Shown here one piece after another: positions 20,881 to 29,599 of a stretch of 64,000 nucleotides of DNA. The DNA is from Limnephilus marmoratus (lineage: Eukaryota; Arthropoda; Insecta; Trichoptera; Limnephilidae), in NCBI GenBank assembly GCA_917880885.1, contig OU862927.1:41939571-42003570 (forward strand), read 5' to 3'. The notes beneath the pieces are model-generated. The model was not told the origin of the DNA, did not search any database, and was given only the letters and a program-made list of their open reading frames with translations. Numbering within the stretch: the first letter of the stretch is position 1; every line of letters begins with the position of its first letter. A program made the translations under genes and the position numbers.

Positions 20881-21288
20881 TTAAAATTAATTAAATTTGT
20901 ATAATTTTATGATTTTTTCTTTTGAACGTTCCCTACAGAAGTAGTGTAAGGCGGGTTTTGCCTATATTTTAATTTCCACTTTGCGAAAAATCCTTACTTG
21001 ATGGGTCAAAATGGATGGCATTCTCCAATTCAGTATACCGAAATACGTATAATTCACCTATTAACATTTAAAAAAAATTAATAATGTCAATTTGCAGGCC
21101 TGTGTTAAGAGTGTCACGTGCAAATTCGAACGTCAGTTAATATTTAAATAGCTATTTATATTCAATATATTTAGAGGTTATTAATTCGCCGACGGTTCTT
21201 TTCGGAATATAATGTTTTTATTAACATAGAACAAAAATAAAAAAAAGAGTTCAAGGCCGCTCTTCGTAAAGGTATGATATTTTGGAAT

Positions 21289-21440
21289 GCGAAAATTTGG
21301 GATTCGGGTATGGGTATGGGTACCACCGCCCCGGGAATCATTTATTGGATAACCAACATATTCTGCCAAATTTTAAATTCCAAATTTTCGCTACGTTTGG
21401 TGACTCAGCAGAGGTTCCTGGGTTCGGGTGGTAAAGTTTG
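21289..21440 (+). repeat. Interspersed repeat copy
   Basis: Contains 'gggtatgggtaccaccgcc' and 'ttattggataaccaacat', shared with 13539-13640 and, inverted, with 52590-52750. It sits just before the LINE fragment at 21490. Confidence 0.5.
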
Positions 21441-21489
21441 TCAAGGTAAGGTCCTGTTTTTAAATATAAATAATAATATAATCTGTCAA

Positions 21490-21990
21490 ATTCAACCGTG
21501 CTCCCCACGGTTGTATTTGGTAGCCACCTCTGGTCTGGAGCTCCAAATTACCTGAAAAATTCCCTCGGATCTGTGCAGAAACGGGCGGTCCGTTTAAAAG
21601 ATTCTCCCATCTTAACAGACGGATTGCAATCTTTAGAGCACAGGCGTCGGGTGGGAATGCTATCCTTGTTCTACCGGTATTACAATGGAAGATGCTCCGA
21701 GGAACTAGCATCATTGATCCCTTCGGCACCGGTGCATAGTCGGGAAACACGCCAAACGCGGCTCATCATTTGTACACGGTTGACATTTGTCACATGAGAA
21801 CGGGTCGTTTCTTCGACTCGTTCTTGTGTTCAACAGCTTGGCTGTGGAATGATTTGCTGGCCTCTGTGTTTCCTCCTTCCTACAATATGGGTCTCTTCAA
21901 GACCAATGTTCATTCCTTCCTCTCCTCAATAAGATCCTCCACACAGCATCCCAGATGTCATAGAGGTGATGACTGTGAGGAGTTAATGTA
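21490..21990 (+). pseudogene. LINE RT C-terminal fragment, inverted twin of 17578-18180
   Basis: Frames 21498-21797 and 21770-21991 encode VVFGSHLWSGAPNYL, RRRVGMLSLFYRYYN, then WLWNDLLASVFPPSYNMG. One frameshift lies near 21775. No catalytic domain remains. Confidence 0.75.
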
Positions 21991-22207
21991 AAAAAATATG
22001 TATAATAACTCAAATATAAATCTCTTAAATATAAATAACTTACATTCCCGTATATCGGTTTGAAAAAAAAGTTATTTTAATTATGAATTCATCGGAATTA
22101 ATTGAAATTCGAGCCTTGAGAAAACCCCCATTACGAGAGTATTTTGTCGCCTTAAAAATCGAGTGTGCGAAATGGGTAATACCCTTAATCCACTTACTGC
22201 TAAAACC

Positions 22208-22970
22208 TAGTGTCCGACCGAACAGGACTTTCTACCGAAACCGAAACCAAAACCGAATCTTTCTCTGTCTCAGTTTCGGCCGAAACCGAAACCGAAACCA
22301 ACACTTTTTTAGACATGTTAAAAATCTATTGTTTACTGAAATATGGCTTATTTTTTACATTTTTATAGAAAGTTACCACGTGTTAAATGAAATAAAAAAC
22401 AATAATTGAAGTTGTGAAAAATATTTTATTTTTATGTTACTGCTATAAAATAAACAAATAATAAATAAAAAATGTTAACATCTTCTTGGATCAAAAATTT
22501 GTCAATAATCAACACTTACATTATAAAGGAAGGATATAATTAATTGAGAATTTTAATTATAATTGCATTTAAAATCACAAAATTCTTATTACACGTGTTA
22601 AATGAAATAAAAAAAAAACATTTGAAGTATGTGCTCAAATAATTGAAGTATGTGAACAAATAATAATTATTTTTTTGATATTACTGCTATAAACCAAACA
22701 AAAATTAACAAACATGTTAACTACTTCTTGGAACAAAAATTTGTCAATAAAAAACACTTTCATTATAAATGAAAGACCTCATTAATTGAGTATTATGATG
22801 GCGGGTGACACACTAACCACGAACTTACCCGAAGTCAGCCGAACGACGCGCGATAATTCACGAACAGAGTTTTAGGTGCAGCCGAAGGTTCGGCAGATTT
22901 TCTGCCGAAACTTCATTTTTTGCCGAAACTTACCGAAACTTGCCGAAACTAAACCTTCGGTCGGTCACTA
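22208..22970. mobile_element. hAT-like non-autonomous element
   Basis: Ends TAGTGTCCGACCGAA and, inverted, TAGTGACCGACCGAA form terminal inverted repeats. The 8-bp flanks ctaaaacc and ttaaaaac match at 6 of 8 positions, fitting a decayed hAT target-site duplication. Repeated 'ccgaaac' motifs sit near both ends. The interior has a direct repeat (22376-22548 and 22591-22793). No transposase frame is present. Confidence 0.6.
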
Positions 22971-23100
22971 TTAAAAACGCCCAAACTAGCTTGCACTTTT
23001 TTAAACATGAATATTTCTTTGTCCAAATAAATTAAAACTAATTTATAAAGTAAAAGTTCGATCTAAAAAAAAAAGGTGTTTTGAAAACGTAGTGTATGGA

Positions 23101-23330
23101 AGAAAGGAGTATCAGGGGAATACATGTAACTAATAACACGTAAGTGGAAGGGATAAAAAATCGCGGATGCCTGGAAAAATACACAGCACAATAGAACGGA
23201 ATGACACGTGGGAAATCAAAGACTGGAAACGTGATATTGTATATGAGACGATTTGTGAATGCAGATGAAGCAAGGAGCATGTGCCAAGACGGTAATGTGC
23301 CAAGTTTCATCATTTCTGCCTACCACTGCG
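23101..23330 (+). pseudogene. Short LINE 3'-end remnant
   Basis: 23262-23330 ('aatgcagatgaagcaaggag...cctaccactgcgg') matches the 3' end of the LINE at 50069-50575 (EARSxCQ ... S-L-P-I-P). Too decayed to show a frame. Confidence 0.45.
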
Positions 23331-23689
23331 GAAATAAGGTTACGTTTGGTTAGTTTCTCATGTACAATTGTGGTCTAACCACAAGTTAATACTCTCTAAT
23401 AATGCCGAAACAGCTGTTACAATAAGAATAAACTTAAAACTAGCAAAACATAACATAACATTAAGTTAAAGTGATTTATTTAAAATTACATTATATTACA
23501 AACAAAATTATAAAGTTAAAGTGTTTTAAATAAGTCATTTTAGCTTAATAATGACATTAAGTTAAAGTGATATTGTTTTAAAAATAGTGGTTTAAACAAA
23601 GTGATTTTTTATTCATTATATGATTTATTTAATATTATATTACAAATAAAATATTGAAATTCTAGAAATTGAATTCAATAAACATTTTA

Positions 23690-23905
23690 AAACTTATGTA
23701 TGTGTTCAATAGGGACTCAAGACCGATAGGGCGAAGGAGCCTGGGAAGATCAAGATTAAGATGGAGCGACAACGTCCTCAAAGACATATCCATCTTGGAG
23801 CTTCTAATCTGGAGAGAGATGGCTCAAAACCGAGATGAGTGGAGGAAGACTCTTGAGGAGGCCAAGACCCACCAGGGGTTTTAGAGCCAATAGTGATGAT
23901 GATGT
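23690..23905 (+). pseudogene. RTE-like LINE C-terminal fragment
   Basis: Encodes DSRPIGRRSLGRSRLRWSD, NVLKDISILEL and DEWRKTLEEAKTH, the same C-terminus as the larger copy at 26807-27918 on the other strand. It ends in 'gatgatgatg', like that copy. Confidence 0.75.
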
Positions 23906-24370
23906 GTGCATATACTGTCTGAACATTTTTACAAACTTTTTACACCACGTCAGAAAGGTAAATGACATATAACTTAAAAAATTAATTCCCAAATTATTCA
24001 TATGAAACCCTTATTAAAAACTTACATTTTGCAGAAACTTTTTCCACAACACTTAAAACAATATGATTTTATTTTTAATAAAACTGTTTTCTTAATGATT
24101 ATTAAATAATTTTGAATGAGTGACTTTTGGAGAGGTCTCTTAAAACATCCGAACCTAAATACCTCCTGCTTGGCACTGCGTCTAACTTTAGAAATTCGGT
24201 CCAAACTGTGAAATAGTAAAAACTAGTTTCTAAAAACGAATTAAAATATGTCATAAAATCCTAATCGTAAAATAATCATAATCATAAAATCATAATATAT
24301 GTATAAAAGTAGCCATGAGTAAAGAGCAACGATCTTAATGGTGACGGAAACAACAAAAACTGGTTTCTTT

Positions 24371-25150
24371 AATTTTTTTTTTTTTTTTTTTTTTTTTTAT
24401 TAGCAAAATTTTTTGATACATGGGAATAAGTACAAACATAATAACATAAAATATAAGAGAGTAACAAAAAAGATCCCACAAAGGCGAAGCCTGTGCGTGG
24501 GTATTATATTATGTGGATATTAAACAGTGGTGGTTAAAATAGAATTTAAAAATATATATACATAGTGTCTTTGGAGATCAACATGATCGATTTTACAGGA
24601 GATTATTGTGAGATTTCTTAAAATTAAAGATATGTACATATAATAACGTATGTATACACCCAATAAGTACATACACACGTTCATAAATATGTGTACATAT
24701 TTATAATACACATATATTTCCTTTTATTAATCTAAAATACAGAAAGACATGGAATATTTTAGGAATTTCTATATTTAAAGACTTCTGTGCAATTTCTAAT
24801 GGTTTTACATGGTTATTGTATGTTCCTCCCCACACGATTATTCCATAGGAAATGGATGAAAGCACCAATGCGTTATAGACAAGTTTCATGGTTCTTATAT
24901 TGACAATGTTGCTCATGCGTTTGAATATGTAATTTAGGTATCTCAGTTTATTAACAATTTTTTCTATATGGTAAGTCCATTTGAGACGGCAGTCTATAGT
25001 TACACCTAAGTATTTGATATTATTTCCTAATTTCACATTTTCGCAGTTTGAGCATGTCGCAAAGTTACAATTAACGTTATGGAACTTCAAGTTAAGATTG
25101 TTTTTAGGGGATGACTTTTGGGAATTATAGAAGGGAATAAAAATTAATAC
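24371..25150 (-). pseudogene. LINE RT C-terminal fragment with poly(A) tail
   Basis: The minus-strand frame 25145-24701 encodes KYLGVTIDCRLKWTYHIEKI, LVYNALVLSSISYGIIVWGG, the post-palm region of a non-LTR reverse transcriptase. A 3' untranslated region ends in a poly(A) tail, seen as a T run of about 30 at 24370-24400 on the plus strand. It is 5'-truncated. Confidence 0.75.
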
Positions 25151-25189
25151 ATTATATTAATTTAAAGGAACAATTTAAGGAACAATTTA

Positions 25190-25370
25190 AAGTTTCATAC
25201 AACAATTGTCAACATAAATGGATCAACCATATTAAAAATACTGTTAACAAACTCAGATACTTAAATTATAATTTTAAAATAATAATATCATAAATCACTC
25301 TGGAATTAAGCTATATTTCATACAATCCATATTTAATAACTGTGCATGTACTTATCTTATATATATATTA
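25190..25370 (+). pseudogene. LINE fragment, inverted against the preceding one
   Basis: The plus strand encodes HKWINHIKNTVNKLRYLNYN, which matches KWTYHIEKIVNKLRYLNYI of the minus-strand copy at 24371-25150. The frame is soon lost. Two related LINE tails therefore sit back to back. Confidence 0.6.
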
Positions 25371-25579
25371 ATAATAATTATGTACTTTTTACTTTGCTTA
25401 TTGTTATAAGCATTTACTTATTTTTATCTACTTATTTTTATCTACTTCTGTCGTATCATAATTTACTTACTGTACTATATAATTGTTTTTTTTTTTTGTT
25501 CATATGAAGCGGATACTTTGTGATGTGACATTATTAATTTAAAATAAAACAATAACTTTGTAAACACCACTTTTATTTT

Positions 25580-25634
25580 TATACTTTATGCCGACCGGGT
25601 TTCGCTACAACCGTAGCTTCATCAGGGCAGTATA
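25580..25634 (-). ncRNA. Hammerhead ribozyme, PLE copy a
   Basis: Minus strand: helix I TATACTGCC, then CTGATGA, helix II GCTAC/GTAGC with loop ggtt, GAAA, helix III ACCCGGT, cleavage triplet GTC, then GGCA...GTATA closing helix I. All core positions are canonical. Hammerheads are known in PLE ends. Helix III is too short for a stable monomer, so action as a dimer is inferred. Confidence 0.85.
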
Positions 25635-25690
25635 ATTCTCTACTAACATTAGGTTACATGTGTGTTATAATATATAATGGGCCGGACTCG

Positions 25691-26113
25691 TCAAGTGTAG
25701 GGGGAGGAAGAAGACATAGATGGAGAATTGGGAAGGGAACGGACGTGTTCTTTATCAATAGGGAACAATCTTAGTATGGGACTTTTATTTAAATTTAGTT
25801 GATTATTAATTACCTTACTATTAGTGTTTATGGCTTTCCTAAGCTCAAGTGCCTCTAGATTATCCAACCTTACTCCGATATTGTTTTTATGAATCAGTTT
25901 GGCGCCGGCTGTTTGGTCAAATTTATGATCTTTTTCGATCAAGTGGTTGGCGAATTCTGAAAAACCCGAGCTGTGTAGACATCTGAGATGTTCTTTTACA
26001 CGGGTGTGTATGTTGCGCGCTGTTTTACCAATATAAAAAACTGAGCAGTCACTGCATTGAAGCGAATAAATTCCCGAGTGAGATAAGCTATCATCCTTAT
26101 CCTTACCGTTCAT
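25691..26113 (-). CDS. PLE GIY-YIG endonuclease domain, left copy (partial)
   Basis: 140-residue frame. Signature GIYSLQCSDC...FYIGKTARN with R-x-K-E-H (RVKEHLRCL) and a downstream N-H (FANHLIEKDH) fits the GIY-YIG fold found C-terminal to reverse transcriptase in Penelope-like elements, where it nicks target DNA. The RT part is absent, so this is a 5'-truncated remnant. The ATG lies 10 bases from the palindrome centre and may be an internal Met of the original protein. Confidence 0.85.
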   Translation of the reverse strand: MNGKDKDDSLSHSGIYSLQCSDCSVFYIGKTARNIHTRVKEHLRCLHSSGFSEFANHLIEKDHKFDQTAGAKLIHKNNIGVRLDNLEALELRKAINTNSKVINNQLNLNKSPILRLFPIDKEHVRSLPNSPSMSSSSPYT

Positions 26114-26133
26114 TAAAAGTTCAAAAAAAGTTA

Positions 26134-26556
26134 ATGAACGGTAAGGATAAGGATGATAGCTTATCTCACTCGGGAATTTATTCGCTTCAATGCAGTGACT
26201 GCTCAGTTTTTTATATTGGTAAAACAGCGCGCAACATACACACCCGTGTAAAAGAACATCTCAGATGTCTACACAGCTCGGGTTTTTCAGAATTCGCCAA
26301 CCACTTGATCGAAAAAGATCATAAATTTGACCAAACAGCCGGCGCCAAACTGATTCATAAAAACAATATCGGAGTAAGGTTGGATAATCTAGAGGCACTT
26401 GAGCTTAGGAAAGCCATAAACACTAATAGTAAGGTAATTAATAATCAACTAAATTTAAATAAAAGTCCCATACTAAGATTGTTCCCTATTGATAAAGAAC
26501 ACGTCCGTTCCCTTCCCAATTCTCCATCTATGTCTTCTTCCTCCCCCTACACTTGA
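26134..26556 (+). CDS. PLE GIY-YIG endonuclease domain, right copy (partial)
   Basis: Encodes the same 140 residues as the left copy, on the opposite strand. The catalytic-type tyrosines (GIY, YIG), the Arg of RVKEHL and the Glu after LDNLEALEL are kept. No RT domain is attached. If transcribed it would give only the nuclease module. Confidence 0.85.
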   Translation: MNGKDKDDSLSHSGIYSLQCSDCSVFYIGKTARNIHTRVKEHLRCLHSSGFSEFANHLIEKDHKFDQTAGAKLIHKNNIGVRLDNLEALELRKAINTNSKVINNQLNLNKSPILRLFPIDKEHVRSLPNSPSMSSSSPYT

Positions 26557-26612
26557 CGAGTCCGGCCCATTATATATTATAACACACATGTAACCTAATG
26601 TTAGTAGAGAAT

Positions 26613-26667
26613 TATACTGCCCTGATGAAGCTACGGTTGTAGCGAAACCCGGTCGGCATAAAGTATA
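26613..26667 (+). ncRNA. Hammerhead ribozyme, PLE copy b
   Basis: Mirror image of 25580-25634 and identical in sequence: TATACTGCC, CTGATGA, GCTAC/GTAGC, GAAA, ACCCGGTC, GGCATAAAGTATA. Confidence 0.85.
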
Positions 26668-26806
26668 AAAATAAAAGTGGTGTTTACAAAGTTATTGTTT
26701 TATTTTAAAAAAATATATAATTGTTTATTATTATTTACTCATAATTATTATGTACTTAATTTACTTGTGTTTATTTACTTATTATTAATAAATTGTTTAT
26801 TATTGA

Positions 26807-27918
26807 TTACTCATCATCATCATCACTATTGGCTCTACAACCCCTGGTGGGTCTTGGCCTCACAAGAGTCCTCCTCCACTCATCTCGGCTTTGAGCCAGC
26901 TCTCTCCAGTTTTGAAGCTCCAAGATAGATATGTCTTTGAGGACGTTGTCGCTCCGTCTTAATCTTGGTCTTCCCAGGATCCTTCGCCCTATTGGTCTTG
27001 AGTTCAGCAGGGACTTTGGTGCTTGATGCTCGGTCATTCTCTCCACATGACCCAGCCACCGAAGTCTTCCCAATTTTATAAATTTTGCGACGTTTAGCTC
27101 CTTAAACAAAGTATAGAGCTCATTATTATAACGTTTGCGCCAAAATCCATTTTCTAGAACCGGTCCGAAGATGCGCCTCAAAATTTTTCTTTCAAAAACG
27201 TCCAGTGCTCGCTCATTCCTCTTAGTTAGTACCCATATCTCACCTGCGTACGTAAGTACTGGTCTGATAAGTGTTTTGTACACTAATATCTTCGTGTTTC
27301 TGGACAGCAGTCTGGACTTTAATTGGTTTTGTAAGCGGAAATAACAGCGATTTGCGTTCACTATGCGCTTTTGGATCTCCTCTATGGTATTATTGTCGTT
27401 TGTTATCAGGGAGCCTAGGTATGTGAATCTTGGTACCGTTTCGAAATTTTGGTTTCCACATGAGAGAGTTGGGATTTGTTGGGTGCATCCTACAGCCATG
27501 TATTTGTTCTTTTGCTGGTGTACTACGAGACCCATATTTTTGGCAGAGCTTTCAAGATTTATAAAGGCGTTACGTAAAGCATCTGGAGTTTTCGCGATTA
27601 TGTCGATATCATCAGCGTAAGTCAATAGTTGCACAGAGTTGTCGAATATCGTTGCTCTTATCTCGATGCCTGAGTCACGAATAACCTTTTCTAAGGCCAT
27701 GTTGAATAAGAGGCAGGCCAATCCATCTCCTTGTCTCACCCCGTGGAGCGCTTCAAAGGGCTCGGACAGATCACTGCCAACCCTGACTCTACACGTTACT
27801 GGGGACATTGTTAATTTCACCAGATTGATCAGCTTACGTGGTATTCCAAACTCACTCATTGCATTGTACAATGCATTCCTGTTTATGCTATCGTACGCGG
27901 CCTTGAAGTCTATTATAT
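26807..27918 (-). pseudogene. RTE-like LINE, 5'-truncated reverse transcriptase
   Basis: A long open minus-strand frame starts in the middle of RT motif A (DFKAAYDSIN near 27910). It then has HGVRQGDGLACLLFNMALE, the catalytic LLTYADDIDIIA, and the tail WLGHVERM...GRRILGRPRLRRSD...DEWRRTL typical of RTE-type LINEs. The endonuclease and RT fingers are missing. The remaining frame is uninterrupted to about 26807, so the copy is fairly young. The 3' end carries a (GAT)n tail near 26810-26825. Confidence 0.85.
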
Positions 27919-28010
27919 ATAATATAATTGATTACTCATAATTATATTATATATTATCTACTTAATTTATTTATATTTATTTACTTAATATACTATATTT
28001 ATTAATAAAC

Positions 28011-28131
28011 TATATAGGGGGATGGAGGGAGGGGGAGATGGGGGGAGTGGAGTGGGGAGAGGGAAGGTGGAGGAGGCTGAGTGGGAATCGTCCTAATACC
28101 ATCCGAGCGAAACCGCGGGAAAAAGCTAGCG
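28011..28131 (+). mobile_element. Helitron 3' fragment
   Basis: G-rich block followed by 'ccatccgagcgaaaccgcgg' and 'aaagctag', the same 3' end as the Helitron at 1485-1838. The 5' end is lost. Confidence 0.6.
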
Positions 28132-28890
28132 TTTTAGGGGCAATCAAGATGCGAAAGTTGAAAGGCGTTGTGCTCATAATCCAACAGTGAAACGAACTAT
28201 TGTCCAAGAACTGCAAGCATTTCTTCATTAGAACAATGATTTAGTGAAAATGTTCAAGAGATTGCTGACCAAGTTCGAGACCAGCCCGTCTTCCCCCAGC
28301 AGTCCTTGTGAGTCCGTATGTATTACCTCCTTTTTTCAAGTGCCTATTCATTATTTAAACTCGCGGCCAACACGTGCGTGGAATACGGACGCTGTGAGTT
28401 TGAGAGAGAGTAGGGATAGTGATAGACAAGAAGCTAGGAGTTGTCTATTATCCTTGTTGTATAACCATGTGCCCCAAACTGTACTTGTTTTGTGGAATAA
28501 ACCAGGACTGATTACTAAATATACTTAGTTTAAATGGTATGACTGAGACCTCCCGTTTACAGAGAATTACTAGCTAATTGGCCCTACGACCCGAAGGGAG
28601 GTATTGCGATGAGTTACCGCTGAGCTGGCATTTGAACCATCTGTAATGAACTCCACAAAGGTAGGTTCTGGCATTCCTCTAACACAAGTGAGACCCTTTT
28701 TATTAAATACATGTTTAACTTTAGCCCTGGCGCCTGTCGCCGTTAACACGGGCGTCGCTAACAATAAAGAAAATCTTACCTGAACCTCTTTTAGGTAAAG
28801 AGATGAAATAACAATAAAGAAAACAAAATGTAGGCAGTATGCAACAATATATAACATATTAAACATACCCTAACATATTTATGTATATAA
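28132..28890. other. No gene or clear repeat seen
   Basis: Mixed-composition sequence with short open frames only. No domain, splice-flanked exon or repeat partner was recognised. Confidence 0.35.
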
Positions 28891-29580
28891 AGCACTAAGC
28901 AAATTTCAAACATTGAGATAGAAATCATGGTAGACAGTAGATCCACAGAAGGAGGTGCTACAGCGTGAATCGCCCAGCAGTCCTGCTGAAAGTTAGTCGG
29001 TGATCAGGCAGGCTGGATACGAGTTTCGGCTACCGCGCTCCTAAGCCGCATCCCGGTGGTGCCTCGACGATCAGTAAGTGGGGATGGGGGCGAATCGCCC
29101 GAAGGCCCCGAGCGTCGGGTTGCCAAAGGCGGGGCGGAGGCCGGGAGGAGAGGAGAGGTCCTCTAGCTCGTACGGACCTCCCTCTGACCGGCAACCAGGG
29201 GTGGCGCGGGCGGTCCGAGAGGCAGCACTTCGGGACCGCTTTACAGGCTCACGTAGCGGAGACGAGATCATACCCCACCCTAATATGGGGAAATGGGACA
29301 TAACAATACGAGTTCAGTTCTGTCTCCGGGACACTAGCTCAGCATTACATGAATCTTGAATTGTTAAACGAAAACCCAAAAAAAAACACAAATATAATTT
29401 ACAGGTGAAAATGCTCCACTAAGGTAAGAGCACAATAGAGTAGTTGGTATCCGGAAGCTTAATCCGAAACTAGCCGCAGTAGTAACCTAGGAAAACTTAT
29501 CACCTCAGTTGCAGTCAGAACCTGAAAGCGGTTGAAATGAGAGTTTCTACTGAGTAGGACATAAGTAAACTGCTTTCCAA
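28890..29580. repeat. LINE-associated non-coding repeat
   Basis: GC-rich segment sharing blocks with 30830-31280 in the same orientation: 'gacgatcagtaagtgggg', 'gagcgtcgggttgcc', 'aatatggggaa' and 'acgagttcagtt'. A second shared block (29505-29545) recurs at 32520-32550. Probably an untranslated part of one of the LINEs that follow. Confidence 0.5.
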
Positions 29581-29599
29581 AGAATAAAAAGAAGGTTGC

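Larger units (their letters stand above)
25498..26116 (-). mobile_element. Penelope-like element 3' end, left arm of palindrome
   Basis: Minus-strand PLE end with a GIY-YIG frame, 3' untranslated region and hammerhead ribozyme. Its last 40 bp or so (25498-25537) recur at 37752-37795, so it reaches further towards the element end than the right arm. Positions 25538-26116 are the exact reverse complement of 26131-26709. Confidence 0.88.
25538..26709. repeat. Perfect inverted repeat, 579-bp arms, 14-bp centre
   Basis: Arms 25538-26116 and 26131-26709 mirror each other about 26123.5 with no mismatch seen in the stretches compared. The encoded 140-residue frames are identical. The centre is aagttcaaaaaaag. 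Both arms are 5'-truncated PLE ends placed head to head. Confidence 0.9.
26131..26709 (+). mobile_element. Penelope-like element 3' end, right arm of palindrome
   Basis: Plus-strand PLE 3' end holding the GIY-YIG frame and hammerhead. It stops at 26709 in an A run, about 40 bp short of where the left copy ends. Confidence 0.88.

Noticed and set aside
29071..29359. Two overlapping open frames on opposite strands
   Set aside because: GC-rich repeat sequence; the same DNA recurs at 30.8-31.3 kb without keeping either frame.
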